Below, one piece after another: positions 25,614 through 34,308 of a stretch of DNA of 64,000 bases. This stretch comes from Streptomyces kaniharaensis (GTDB lineage Bacteria; Actinomycetota; Actinomycetes; Streptomycetales; Streptomycetaceae): positions 558,001 to 622,000 of the forward strand of contig NZ_WBOF01000002.1 of the NCBI RefSeq assembly GCF_009569385.1, written 5' to 3'. A program made the position numbers and the translations under genes. Position 1 is the stretch's first letter. Every line of letters begins with the position of its first letter. Below the pieces are notes generated by a model. The model was not told where the DNA came from. It saw only the letters and a program-made list of their open reading frames with translations, and made no database searches.

Positions 25614-25994
25614 ATGACCACCCGAATGACCAGGGGTTTACTTGTCGCGCTGCTGACATTGACTGGAGTCGCCATGGCGGGCCCGGCTGTGGCCACCACG
25701 CAGGGCGCGCCCGCCGCCTCGATGGAGTGCGCGGGCTCCTGCCACCGGTCCCCGGTGTTTTCTGAGGTATACAAGGGCAGGGCGATCTTGATCACCGCCG
25801 ACGACGGCAAGTCCTCGTTGTGTGACCACGTCCTCATCGACGGCGTCGCGCTGTCGGTGCACCGCCTGGCCGACGGCGGCTACTACAGCCTGGTGAACGC
25901 GTACCAGAGCTTCCCGACGCTGCGCGCCACCGCGGAGGCCGCCGTCGACAGCCTGGGCGGGGCAAGGCTCCTCCCGGCGCCCTGCGCGGACTGA
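25614..25994 (+). CDS. MelC1-like tyrosinase cofactor, orphan
   Basis: 126 residues from ATG 25614 (GGAGGGG ribosome binding site). Signal peptide LLVALLTLTGVAMAGPAVA is followed by FSEVYKGRAILI, VLIDGVALSVHRLADGGYYSLVNAY and TAEAAVDSLGGARLLP, the conserved core of the copper chaperone MelC1, which loads tyrosinase MelC2 and helps its export. Unusual points: the His-rich copper-binding segment is reduced and four Cys residues (MEC, GSC, LCD, PCAD) are present. No tyrosinase gene follows within the window, so it is an orphan or has another partner. Confidence 0.7.
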   Translation: MTTRMTRGLLVALLTLTGVAMAGPAVATTQGAPAASMECAGSCHRSPVFSEVYKGRAILITADDGKSSLCDHVLIDGVALSVHRLADGGYYSLVNAYQSFPTLRATAEAAVDSLGGARLLPAPCAD

Positions 25995-26217
25995 CCCTAT
26001 GTGCGGTGGTGCCGTCGGGAAACGCCGGCTCCACCGTGTCGGGGACGGCCGGTTGCAGGATGGCGGCGGCGAAGCGGACGGCATGCAGGGCGGCGGTCCC
26101 GCGCGGGTCCACGCCGTCTGCCTGCCCGACGTTCCGCAGGGTGTCATGCCGCCGCTCCAGCTCCAGCAGCACCTCCTAGACCGGGGTGTAGGCGGGGTTG
26201 GTCCAGGTGTCGGTCAC
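25995..26217 (-). pseudogene. Small gene interrupted by an amber codon
   Basis: From GTG 26217 the frame reads VTDTWTNPAYTPV, then TAG at 26176-26178, then continues in the same frame as EVLLELERRHDTLRNVGQADGVD... ILQPAVPDTVEPAFPDGTTAHR. The sense on both sides suggests a CAG-to-TAG change. Start overlaps the preceding stop (GTGA), so it was the last gene of a small operon behind a recombinase relic. Beyond 25995 the reading runs antisense to the MelC1-like gene and is not protein-like. Confidence 0.55.
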
Positions 26218-26360
26218 GGCGCGGCCTCCTCGCGGCCGTCGGGGCCCGGGTGGTCGGTGTCGCCCGGCCCGTCCGGCTCGGGCGAGGTGCCGGACAGGCC
26301 GGGCCCTTCGGCGCCGAGTTGCGGTGCGCCGTCCTTCGTGCGGTGCGGGCCCGGGATCAC
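26214..26360 (-). CDS. Small acidic hypothetical protein
   Basis: 48 residues, GTG 26360 with a GAGGAGG ribosome binding site and a GTGA overlap with the next gene. Composition is Gly/Pro/Asp-rich (GPGLSGTSPEPDGPGDTDHPG), probably disordered. Lies between the recombinase relic and the amber-interrupted gene and likely belonged to the same mobile unit. Confidence 0.5.
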   Translation of the reverse strand: MIPGPHRTKDGAPQLGAEGPGLSGTSPEPDGPGDTDHPGPDGREEAAP

Positions 26361-26372
26361 GGGCTGACCTCC

Positions 26373-26609
26373 TCACGGCCGCCGACGCGCTGGTCCGCGC
26401 AGTTCGATGTCCTCGGTGGTGAGCAGGTCGTCGTCGGCTGCCGCGGCGGCTTCCTCGGATTCGGAGAGCGCCCGGCAGACGGAGACCACTGACGGGTTCT
26501 TCCCGGTGTTCTTGCCGGTCTTGATCGGCGCGACCGGTACGTGGTCGTCCCCCAGCTCCGTCCACGACTCGGCCTCCGAGTCCGGCATCAGCACGCGCTG
26601 CACCCGCAT
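26373..26609 (-). pseudogene. Tyrosine recombinase (Tn554 TnpA-like) N-terminal relic
   Basis: 78 codons. The first 28 residues, MRVQRVLMPDSEAESWTELG and DDHVPVAPI, match the strongly conserved start of a Streptomyces tyrosine recombinase type related to Tn554 TnpA, where a core-binding domain (YLAYLxxIERSPNTV) should follow. Here the sequence switches to KTGKNTGKNPSVVSVCRALS, so most of the recombinase is deleted. Confidence 0.5.
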
Positions 26610-26682
26610 GGAACCTCCCGCTCATCCGTGGTGGATGACGGAAGGCAATCCCGTCCAGGACGGGACGAAGTGCCCTTTACCC

Positions 26683-26934
26683 CTACGTGCTACACGTCAT
26701 GTCGCTGGAGTCCTTGAACTCCTGGTGCTGGCGGGCGATGAAGTCAGCGAGGGCGGCCGCGTCGACGTACCGCCAGGCGGAGCGTTCCTGAATGCCCAGG
26801 CGCTCGGCCACTGTGGTGATGTTCCGTTCGATGACGTCGGCGACCGAACCCGGGCGCAGCGTCACTCCCCTGTGGGCCAGCTCGGTGAGCGTCCTTGCCA
26901 CCGCGCGTCCTTGAACGCCTTTGTCCCCACTCAT
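26683..26934 (-). CDS. Small HTH-like protein
   Basis: 83 residues. VADVIERNITTVAERLGIQERSAWRYVD forms a clear helix-turn-helix-like segment (residues 32-59), with LADFIARQHQEF behind. Such small proteins accompany recombinase and plasmid genes in Streptomyces. Function unknown. Confidence 0.6.
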   Translation of the reverse strand: MSGDKGVQGRAVARTLTELAHRGVTLRPGSVADVIERNITTVAERLGIQERSAWRYVDAAALADFIARQHQEFKDSSDMTCST

Positions 26935-27178
26935 CGCGGAGCCTGTCTGCCCAGAGCAAGCTGGCCTTGAGCGCTCCCGAACCGGACGGTGAGGGTGCGA
27001 GGTGGGCGGTGGTCATGCGCGACGCCGCGGTCGCAGTGCGGGCTCAGCTTGCCGCGCGCGGCTGGCACCCCGCGCACTTCACCCCACAGTTCATGCCGTT
27101 GTTGGAGCTCCCGGAGGTCTCCTGAGCCGCAGGGGCCAGCGACCGCTCGCCCGGACGGAGCCGAATTCGGTCGACTCG

Positions 27179-27838
27179 CTACCGACGAGCAAGGAACTCG
27201 CCCGCCTTCGGCAAGTGTGGGCAGACTCTCGCGCGCTGGACGGCGCCAGCAGTCCGCACCCTGACCTCCTTGGCGACGCGCCGTTGTTCCTGGCGAAACG
27301 CGCGCACCTTCTCCAGGGAGTCGGGGCCGGTGATGTCCGCGACGCAACGGAACACGCCGTCCTCGCCGTAGTTGCCGGCCGCGTCGCGCCATCCCTCTGG
27401 GCGGACGCCGTATTGCTTGCCGAGGAGTGCCACGAAGATCTGCGACTTCTGCCGGCCGAAGCCCGGCAGTTCGTTGACGCGCCCGTACAGCTGCTTGCCC
27501 GTTGACACGCCCTCCCAGACAGCCGCCGCCTGGCCCTCGTAGCGAGCAATGAGGAACCGGCACATCTCCTGGATCCGCCGGGCCATGACCGCCGGGCATT
27601 CATGCACAGCGGGCCCGGCCGCAAGCAGCGCGACGAAGCCCTCCTGACTGTGGGAGGCGATCTGGTGCACGTCGAGGTCCTTGCGCCCCAGGCGATGCGC
27701 GATGGTCAGCGGCCCGGCGAACGCCCAGTCCGTAGCCACCTGCCGGTCCAGCAGGGCGCCCACCAACAGAGCGAGCGCGCTGCACGAGAGCAGGGCATCG
27801 GCCTCAGGCTGCTGCGTGATGCGCACCGCGACGTCCAC
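27179..27838 (-). CDS. HhH-GPD-family DNA glycosylase-like protein
   Basis: 219 residues opening VDVAVRITQQPEADALLS, the start of an actinomycete HhH-GPD family. The helix-hairpin-helix is LYGRVNELPGFGRQKSQIFVALLGK (about 112-136); the segment ends in ITGPDSLEKVRAFRQE. Members are base-excision glycosylase relatives; no Fe-S cluster cysteines are seen. A truncated second copy, including 50 bp of upstream sequence, lies at 60920-61021 on the other strand. Confidence 0.85.
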   Translation of the reverse strand: MDVAVRITQQPEADALLSCSALALLVGALLDRQVATDWAFAGPLTIAHRLGRKDLDVHQIASHSQEGFVALLAAGPAVHECPAVMARRIQEMCRFLIARYEGQAAAVWEGVSTGKQLYGRVNELPGFGRQKSQIFVALLGKQYGVRPEGWRDAAGNYGEDGVFRCVADITGPDSLEKVRAFRQEQRRVAKEVRVRTAGAVQRARVCPHLPKAGEFLARR

Positions 27839-28685
27839 GGCGGTCCCTTCTGGGAGCAGTTGATCGGGTTGTCCGTCCAGTCTCGTCGAGGCGGGTCAAG
27901 GCGTGCCGGGCAACACGCCTGCTGCGGAGCCCGGTCCCCCGAGCGGACCGGGGAGTTGGCAACGTCTTCCCAGTGACTGGTTCAGCATCTGCTCGTGGGT
28001 GTGGCCATCTGTCGGCCGCGGGACGGCGGCATACGGGCCAGGCCCCCGGCCCCTGTGCCGCCGGACCGGGGTCACCCTCCAGCTGGCCCCGGTCCGACCA
28101 GGTGTCCTCTTGGCGGCGCAGGAACATCACGCTGCCGCCAGCCTAGGCGCCGCTCATCTGCGTCAACCGGTCGCTGCGCCGGTGGCCGGGGGCGGGTCGG
28201 GGAGGCGCGATCGGGGTGTCAACGGCCTCCCTGCTGGAAGGCGCTGTGCCCACATGTCCCCGCCCCCGGAGTGCCTGACAGAGCATCATGTTCGGCATGG
28301 ACGCGCGCACGAACGAGGAAACCGAGGACATGCCCGTCGGCGACGACAGCCGCCTGGCGTGGGAGGACGACGGGAGGACGACTACTCGCTCCGCTTCTGA
28401 GGACCGGGGATCCGCCAGCGGTGACGCTAAGTGGTCGGCTCCGGAAGTCCTTTGGGGGTTGACTCCGAAGCCCTTGTCGCGGGTGGCGTCTGGTCAGATG
28501 TTGGAAGTGGTGAGGTAGAGCTGGCAGGCGTCTTCGGGGGTGCCGGCGAGTGGCACTGTGCGGTCGGCGCAGGGAAACGGAGTGGCGGCAACAGCCACCG
28601 TGCCCTGAGTCGAACGCATATTGACATCGCAAGAGTCCCCCGGGCCATAGGATCCTTGGTGATCACTGACCAGGGGAGATGGGCG
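27839..28685. other. Intergenic region without firm gene
   Basis: About 850 bp. A short plus-strand frame from ATG 28288 (MFGMDARTNEETEDMPVGDD) has mixed codon use and no family; nothing else stands out. Probably eroded mobile DNA. Confidence 0.35.
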
Positions 28686-29360
28686 ATGAAGAACAAGTGG
28701 GGGATTCTGGCCGCCGCCATAGCCGTCGGTGTGCTCGCCACAGGCTGCGGATCCGACGGTGGCGACAAGAAGGGCGCTCTGCCGAAGGCGGAAACGCTCG
28801 CTGCCGATACCGGAGCACGGTACAAGGCAATCCGCGTACCTGCGCTGGACGGCATGACCTGCGACAAGGGCAACGGAGGCTTCCACTTCGGCAGCGACCT
28901 GGACATGGACGTCTTCGGTGACGGCGACCTGCCGCAAGTCAAGCAGCCCTCCGGGGAAGACAAGATCTCCTGCTTCGGCGCGACGCGCATCACCCTCAGC
29001 AAGGGCGCGATGCGGGCGACAGCGCCTAACCTCACCACCCGGACGACGTTGTATGAAAAGGTGGCGGACCCCGCCGCCTCACTGGACAAGGTCTTCTCCC
29101 ACACCATGGAGCTGGAGAAGGGCTACGGCCGGAACCCGGTCGGCGAGCCCAAGACCTTCACCACCAAGGACTTGGTGCTGAAGTGCCAGCAGAACGTCAG
29201 CGACACCTTCCCCATGACGACCTGCTTCTGGGCAAACTACGGAGCGATCGGCGTCGTCGACTTCTTCCCGCCGGACGGCAAGCACGTACCGATCGACGAA
29301 GCAGCCGCACAGACAGACAAGTTCGCCGTGGGCGCCCTCTCGACCACCGGCACGTCCTGA
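28686..29360 (+). CDS. Secreted lipoprotein, unknown function
   Basis: 224 residues from ATG 28686 (AGGGGAG upstream). Type II signal peptide MKNKWGILAAAIAVGVLATGC with lipobox LATGC (Cys 21). The mature part has Cys residues at MTCDKG, ISCFGA, LKCQQ and TTCFW that could form two disulfides, and resembles Streptomyces proteins annotated only as lipoproteins. Surface location is predicted; role unknown. Confidence 0.8.
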   Translation: MKNKWGILAAAIAVGVLATGCGSDGGDKKGALPKAETLAADTGARYKAIRVPALDGMTCDKGNGGFHFGSDLDMDVFGDGDLPQVKQPSGEDKISCFGATRITLSKGAMRATAPNLTTRTTLYEKVADPAASLDKVFSHTMELEKGYGRNPVGEPKTFTTKDLVLKCQQNVSDTFPMTTCFWANYGAIGVVDFFPPDGKHVPIDEAAAQTDKFAVGALSTTGTS

Positions 29361-29474
29361 CCCCTCGGAGGACCGCCAGGAGGTGCCCGAGCGTGTCACC
29401 CAGTACGCCCGCGAGGAGATGAAGCGCGCCAAACGGCTCGACGGCCGTCCTGCTCGATCCGGGCGCTTTTCGTG

Positions 29475-29705
29475 ATCGGCCTGTCTGTCATGCCCCTTGC
29501 CGCTGCCCGCCCGATATCCGTGACCGCTTCCGAACGCAAGCGGTTGACGAAGGTCGCCTGGGGCCACCGAAGCGAGTACGGGGCGCGGGTACGCGCGCAG
29601 ATCGTGCTGCTGGCCGTACGCGGCTGGGCCAACGCGCGCATCGCCAGGCAGGTCGGGGCACACCTGGACACCGTGCGGTCCTGGCGGGGCCGGTCTGCCA
29701 GCCCG
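29475..29705 (+). pseudogene. IS630-family transposase N-terminal relic
   Basis: Reads ISVTASERKRLTKVAWGHRS ... RVRAQIVLLAVRGWANARIARQVGAHLDTVRSWRGR, the N-terminal HTH of Streptomyces IS630 transposases. Homology stops at about 29697; the DDE domain is missing. Confidence 0.7.
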
Positions 29706-29766
29706 GCCAGCAGTCCATGAGCACGCCTGTGTTCGATGCCCAGTACTGATCGCGGGGCCAGGCGAA

Positions 29767-29919
29767 CGGCCCCGCCTGGAAGAGATCCGCGAGAACCTTC
29801 ACGCCAGGATCGCCGAAGCCGAACGCGAAGGATGGCTGGGCGACGTCGAGCAACTGGCCGTCAGCCTCGCTGCCACCGATGACAAGATCAGCGAGATCGA
29901 CGCCAATGAGAAGCGGAAG
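29767..29919 (+). pseudogene. Recombinase C-terminal relic
   Basis: 51 codons reading RLEEIRENLHARIAEAEREG and WLGDVEQLAVSLAATDDKI, a helical tail found at the end of Streptomyces site-specific integrases that accompany Tn554-like units. No start codon; flanked by an IS630 relic. Confidence 0.45.
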
Positions 29920-30170
29920 GCATCACCGGTCTTCCTTGGTATCCCTGCCATCAGTCAACTCACAGTTCGTCAGGCTGAGAACCGCGGCTGAACGAGCTGC
30001 CCCGACCCGTTCAGCCTCGGCTGAGCCGCGCGTCATCAACGCACCAGCCGGAGCCGTGCACGGACCACGGTCAGAGCACCCGGCCAGCCGGGTGGGCGAG
30101 CAGCGGCCGGCGCAGCTGCGCGTGGGCGAAACCGTCCGGCACTTCCGCCCGAACGGCTGCCCGGCCCCGC

Positions 30171-30524
30171 TCAGCTCTTCCGCTCACCCAGGACACAGAA
30201 TTCGTTGCCCTCCGGGTCGAGAAGGGTCACCCAGTGCTGCTCGTCCTGCGCGGTATCGGCGCGCCGGGCACCGAGGGAGAGCAGCCGGGCGACCTCGGCC
30301 TCCTGGTCGTCGGGTCGGAAGTCGGGGTGGAGCCGGTTCTTCGACGTCTTGCCCTCGGGGACAGGCACGAAGAGCAGCCCCGGCATCCGGTCCGGCTCAG
30401 GCCGGATCTCGATGATCTCCTCAGATTCGTCGACCACAACCCAGCCGAGAGCCTCGGCCCACCAGCGCCCGAGGGAGACGGGGTCGGAGGAGTCGACGAT
30501 GATCTGTTCCCATTCCAGTGCCAT
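30171..30524 (-). CDS. VOC (glyoxalase/bleomycin-resistance-like) protein
   Basis: 117 residues, two βαβββ modules: WEQIIVDSSDPVSLGRWWAEALGWVVV ... and RLHPDFRPDDQEAEVARLLSLGARRAD..., closing with HWVTLLDPEGNEFCVLGER. This is the standard VOC layout with His/Glu metal positions at H69 and E111. Start ATG 30524 was preferred to 30536. Substrate unknown. Confidence 0.88.
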   Translation of the reverse strand: MALEWEQIIVDSSDPVSLGRWWAEALGWVVVDESEEIIEIRPEPDRMPGLLFVPVPEGKTSKNRLHPDFRPDDQEAEVARLLSLGARRADTAQDEQHWVTLLDPEGNEFCVLGERKS

Positions 30525-30858
30525 GGGCGTGATCATAAACAGGGTCGGCTGGCTGCCAGGGCTGGGGGTGGCTGCCGTCGACCGCCGGTCCGGTGTGCGG
30601 ATGGTGTCACCCAGAGCGGTATAGCAGCGCGATGTGGTAGGAGCACGTCGCGAGAAGTGGTCGCTGCTACACCACTCCAGGGGACACCATCTCGGCTGGC
30701 CGACGTCCTGACGCGGCCCTCTCGCAGTTCAGAGAAGGCACGTGAGGGACAGGGCCATTCGGTCCGTGTGCCTTACGGATGTCTGCGGCTGTTTTGGCGC
30801 GTTGGGCATGTGAGGCTCAGTGCGGACGGTGGGAGGAGCGGACGGCGGGCGCGGGCTC
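30525..30858. other. Intergenic region
   Basis: About 330 bp between a VOC gene and a membrane-protein gene. No gene or strong structure seen. Confidence 0.4.
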
Positions 30859-31422
30859 TCAGCCCGCCTCGCCCGCGGCAGGCGAGTCCTGGTTCCGGCG
30901 GCGCGGCAGAGCCCGCCAAAGACGGCCGCTGGCGACGGCCCCAACGACCAGCAACACGTACACCAGTGGCGTCCAGGCGCCACCGGTTCGGCTTGCCTGT
31001 CCCTGGTGGAAGACGAAGGTGACGGAGCTTTGCAGTCCGGCGACGCCGTGCCAGGTGAACGTGCCTTCGATGTGGGGGCCGACAGCTGCGATCGCCTGCT
31101 GGTAGGCGTTCGCCGCCTCGTCCAGGAAGAAGTTGAGCAGCAGCGGGGTGGTGAGCAGGAAGAGCGACGCGGCGATCCAGGAGTGCCGCGGCCCGTCGCC
31201 GAGTTCTGCGTTCAGGTACTCCTGCGCCAGTTCCCGGCTGCCGCCCAGTCGGCGCAGCGCCTCGGCGGCGCCCACCTCCGCGGCGGCGGCCAGCAGGTTG
31301 GCGCGGACCTCGCGGCGCCGGGCGATCCGGGTCCGGGAGGGCAGGTCGTACAGGCGCTGGTCGAGCGACCAGACGACCCACTCGATGCGCAACCGGTCGA
31401 GCCAGGTGACGGTGTGTGGCAT
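30859..31422 (-). CDS. HAAS-type membrane protein paired with PadR
   Basis: 187 residues. The first 75 residues (WLDRLRIEWVVWSLDQRLYDLPSRTR ... LRRLGGSRELAQEYLNAEL) fit the HAAS signalling domain that is regularly paired with PadR regulators. Two or three membrane helices follow: IAASLFLLTTPLLLNFFLDEA and LVYVLLVVGAVASGRLW. Its ATG is one nucleotide after the PadR stop, so the two are translated together. Likely an envelope-stress or surface-sensing partner; inference from the family. Confidence 0.75.
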   Translation of the reverse strand: MPHTVTWLDRLRIEWVVWSLDQRLYDLPSRTRIARRREVRANLLAAAAEVGAAEALRRLGGSRELAQEYLNAELGDGPRHSWIAASLFLLTTPLLLNFFLDEAANAYQQAIAAVGPHIEGTFTWHGVAGLQSSVTFVFHQGQASRTGGAWTPLVYVLLVVGAVASGRLWRALPRRRNQDSPAAGEAG

Positions 31423-31423
31423 G

Positions 31424-31780
31424 TCAGGAACCCTTCTGCGGTGCGGTGGGCAGGGGGCGGGCAAGGACGGCGTCGACGCCGGCGACGTGCCGGGCCCAGC
31501 CGGTGGTGCCGGTGGCCAGGGCCTGATGCCCGGCGTCGGTCAGCCGGTAGTACTTGCGTGCGGGACCGCTGGAGGAGGCGACGAGCCTGGTGGTCAGCCG
31601 CCCCTCGCGTTCGAGCCGCGCCAGGGCGGGATACACCGTGCCTTCCAGGACGTCGGTGAAGCCGGCGGCCTGCAGGCGCTGGGCCACCTCGTACCCGTAT
31701 GACTCCTGTTCGGCCAGCAGGTGCAGCAGCAGGAGCGACAGGACGCCTTTGAGTAGTTGCGGGTCATGGCTGGAGGTCAC
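31424..31780 (-). CDS. PadR-family regulator
   Basis: 118 residues. PadR winged helix LLKGVLSLLLLHLLAEQESYGYEVAQRL ... VLEGTVYPALARLEREGRL, then KYYRLTDAG. GTG 31780 gives the usual N-terminus; an upstream ATG at 31810 would put the start inside the putative operator. Controls its own operon with the HAAS membrane protein in related systems. Confidence 0.88.
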   Translation of the reverse strand: MTSSHDPQLLKGVLSLLLLHLLAEQESYGYEVAQRLQAAGFTDVLEGTVYPALARLEREGRLTTRLVASSSGPARKYYRLTDAGHQALATGTTGWARHVAGVDAVLARPLPTAPQKGS

Positions 31781-31796
31781 AGCATCCAGACTGTCC

Positions 31797-31821
31797 CAAG
31801 TACTATGCATCGTCAAGTACT
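31797..31821. promoter_or_regulatory. Direct repeat CAAGTACT, probable PadR operator
   Basis: CAAGTACT occurs at 31797-31804 and 31814-31821, 17 bp apart; each contains the palindrome AGTACT. It lies 17-41 bp upstream of the PadR GTG, where an autorepressor would bind. Confidence 0.5.
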
Positions 31822-32472
31822 GGTGACTGTCAGAGGCGAACACGAGGGTGCAAGAGCAGGCAGCTCGAATGCCAGCCCGCAGGTTGGTCGTAGCGCCTAG
31901 AACGTGCCTCATGCGCCCGAACGAACATGACCCGCTCTGAGCTGCGCGGATAACTCAGCAACCCCAGATAAGCACCGCCTCCTGACGACATAACGCCGGC
32001 CTGCGCGGACGGCGGCGGGCGGGCCCAGCTGGGAGACGAGACCGGCATAGGTCCCGTGATCATGGAGTTGCGATGCTCTGTGATCACTGGGGAGACCTGT
32101 GCCTGTGCTGCCGTCATGACTGACCGAACCGCTCGGGACCAATTCGCAGCATTGCTGCCGCAGCCCCGGGTTCGACGTAATTCGGAGCCTCTGGAGCAAC
32201 GGCATGCCTGCTGGCCTGCGGCTTCACCTTCTCGGCTGCCGCAGGTCGTTTCTCTAGGCGCTCGCGTTTCCGCAGGTGGCGAGGCTCTCCGGTGTGGTCT
32301 CCGAGGGGGCCCGGCCGAAGGCCGTCTCGAAGCCACCGCGTGATCGACGATAGAGCGTCGATCACGGACCTCGCCCCGAGGTTGCCAACTTGCCCCATTT
32401 CAGAGAGGTTTGTCTCTACCGTTCTTCGGCTCATTGTTGGCCCATCGGCTCGATCGGCCAGGCCGCTGACCT
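31822..32472. other. Long intergenic region
   Basis: About 650 bp without a convincing gene in either direction. A repeated TGATCA-containing segment (32057-32064 and 32080-32086) is the only pattern noted. Confidence 0.35.
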
Positions 32473-32502
32473 GCCCGTTTCTCTATGCCTAGAGAAACGG
32501 GC
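32473..32502. repeat. Perfect hairpin with flanking outer inverted repeat
   Basis: GCCCGTTTCTCT and AGAGAAACGGGC make a perfect 12-bp stem with a 6-nt loop (ATGCCT). An outer inverted repeat, GCTGACCTGC at 32465-32474 and GCAGGTCAGC at 32529-32538, surrounds it. It stands 67 nt before the IS5 relic and may be an IS end or regulatory structure. Confidence 0.6.
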
Positions 32503-32568
32503 GATTCGGGCTGCAAGCGGAGAGTCTGCAGGTCAGCGGGCACTTCACGCCTCCAGGAGAGACGAATT

Positions 32569-32953
32569 ATGTCGAACGCGGGGCAGCGGCCCACGTTCGA
32601 TCCGACCCACCCGCTGGGCTGCCACTGGCGCCGGGTCGCGACCGGATCGTCTTCGACAAGTTGCTGCAAGTCCTGCGGTTCGGCTGCTCGTATGAGGCGA
32701 TCGCGGACTCCACCTGCTCGGCCAGCACGATCCGCAATCACCGCGACGAGTGGATAAGGCTCGGGTTGTTCACCCGGCTCAAGCAGATCGCGCTGGACGC
32801 TTACGACCGCATCGTCGGCCTCGTTCTCGACCAGATCGCCATCGACGGTGCCATCACCAAGGCTCCGGGCGGCGGTGAAGTGGCCGGACGCTCGCAGGTC
32901 GACCAGGGCAAGCAGGGCATCTGGTCAGTGGCCCCCTTTGAGGGCGCGGCTTC
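32569..32953 (+). pseudogene. IS5-family transposase relic
   Basis: ATG 32569 starts MSNAGQRPTFDPTHPLGCHW, the conserved N-terminus of a Streptomyces IS5 transposase; near 32640 a one-base loss shifts the homology to the next frame (IVFDKLLQVLRFGCSYEAIA, DSTCSASTIRNHRDEW, AIDGAITKAPGGGEVAGRSQ, VDQGKQG). It ends after KQG, before the second catalytic Asp. IS-B is inserted about 30 bp further on. Confidence 0.8.
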
Positions 32954-33058
32954 TTAGTGGACGTTAAGTCCCTTTTCTCTCGGCTCGTGATCGCTCGTTC
33001 GTGTGAACGTTGGCCGTACTGGCGTGCCAGTCGTGGTTCGGGTGATGTTCTGCGGCGC

Positions 33059-33913
33059 ATGGACAGACGGGCGTATCCGAGCGACTTATCGGACGAGCAA
33101 TGGGCGTTGATCGAGCCGATGATCACGGCCTGGAAGCAGGACCGGGTGGCGCGATCGGCGACCGGGGATCCGGGGTCCTGTGATCTGCGGGAGATCGTGA
33201 ACGCGGTCTTCTACCAGAACCGGACGGGCTGTCAGTGGCGCTACCTGCCCCATGACCTGCCGTCCTGGTCGGCGGTGTTCTACTACTTCGGCCTGTGGCG
33301 CCAGGATGGGCTCGACCAGCGGATCCAGGAACTCCTGCGTTGCCAAATCCGGGAGAGGGCCCGCCGATTAGAGGACCCGTCCCTCGTGATCATCGACACC
33401 CAGTCCGTCCGCGCGGCCGCCGGTGTTCCGAAGAGCACCACGGGACTGGACGCGAACAAGAAGGTGTCGGGCCGCAAGCGGGGACTGGCCGTCGACGTCA
33501 TGGGGCTGATCATCGGTGTCGTCGTCCTGGCCGCCTCCGCCCACGACAACGCCGCCGGCACCGCCCTGCTCGACCAGGCCGCCGAACGGTGCGGGATGCG
33601 TCTGGAGAAGGCCCTGGTGGACCAGGGCTTCAAGGACGAGGTCGTCATCCACGGTGCACTGCTGGACATCGACGTCGAAGTCGTCCGCCGCAACCCGGCC
33701 GACCAGGGCAAGGGCTTCGTCCCGCAGCCGAAACGGTGGGTGGTGGAGCAGACGAACGGCACCTTGATGCTGCATCGGCGCCTCGCCCGCGAGTACGACC
33801 ACCGGCCCGACACCTCCGCCTCACGCGTCTACTGGGCCTCCACCGCGAACATGACCCGCCGCCTCACCACACCAGCCCCGGCCTGGCGCGACACCCTTGG
33901 ACTGGCCGCGTGA
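33059..33913 (+). CDS. IS5-family transposase (IS-B)
   Basis: 284 residues from ATG 33059. DUF4096 start RRAYPSDLSDEQWALIEPMI, then CQWRYLPHDLPSWSAVFYYF, catalytic D in LVIIDTQSVRAAAGV, D in KALVDQGFKDEVV, and E in KRWVVEQTNGTLMLHRRLAREY. All DDE residues are present and the element is complete, so it may be active. The TGA overlaps the GTG of the accessory gene. Confidence 0.92.
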   Translation: MDRRAYPSDLSDEQWALIEPMITAWKQDRVARSATGDPGSCDLREIVNAVFYQNRTGCQWRYLPHDLPSWSAVFYYFGLWRQDGLDQRIQELLRCQIRERARRLEDPSLVIIDTQSVRAAAGVPKSTTGLDANKKVSGRKRGLAVDVMGLIIGVVVLAASAHDNAAGTALLDQAAERCGMRLEKALVDQGFKDEVVIHGALLDIDVEVVRRNPADQGKGFVPQPKRWVVEQTNGTLMLHRRLAREYDHRPDTSASRVYWASTANMTRRLTTPAPAWRDTLGLAA

Positions 33914-34308
33914 ACGTCGCCGAACTCCTGGCAGACCTCCAGACCCGGCAGGACGAGGCCACCGCCCGGGCCGCAGAACTACGGGTCCGGATCGAAGAGC
34001 TCGCCGCCGACCTGACCGAGACCGAAGCGCGGCTCACGGACCTGGCCACCACCCGAAAGATCATCGCGGAGGTCACGCCGGCAGGAGCCGAATCCGAACC
34101 ACCCGAGACGAACACCACCTACCAGGCCATCGTGAATGCCTTCAACCAGCACCCCGACCAGGCATTCCGGGCACGCGAGCTGCACGAACTCCTCGGCATA
34201 CCCACCGACGAGGCGTCCGTCAACATCACCCGCAGCCGCCTCGGACGCCTCACCCGCCAAGGCTTCCTCACCCAACCCGGACGAGGCCGCTACCAGAAAC
34301 GGACTTAA
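33910..34308 (+). CDS. IS-B accessory protein: coiled coil plus winged helix
   Basis: 132 residues. Residues 1-50 are a heptad coiled coil (ELLADLQTRQDEATARAAEL and RVRIEELAADLTETEARL), residues 70-132 a winged helix (TYQAIVNAFNQHPDQAFRAR, ELHELLGIPTDEASVNITRS, RLGRLTRQGFLTQPGRGRYQ). Coupled to the transposase by GTGA, and its TAA sits in the terminal repeat, so it is an integral part of the element. It shares the C-terminal pattern of the IS-A and IS-C accessory proteins. Role unknown; transposase cofactor or regulator inferred. Confidence 0.85.
   Translation: MNVAELLADLQTRQDEATARAAELRVRIEELAADLTETEARLTDLATTRKIIAEVTPAGAESEPPETNTTYQAIVNAFNQHPDQAFRARELHELLGIPTDEASVNITRSRLGRLTRQGFLTQPGRGRYQKRT

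Noticed and set aside
26895-27125. 76-codon plus frame ending LAARGWHPAHFTPQFMPLLELPE
   Set aside because: Only the last 36 codons look protein-like, without start signal; insufficient support.
28288-28518. 76-codon plus frame
   Set aside because: Mixed codon use, no family, no ribosome binding site; not called as a gene.
31909-32205. 98-codon minus frame with HDHGTYAGLVSQLGPPAAV
   Set aside because: The short stretch looks coding-like, but no family was recognised and the rest has poor codon use.
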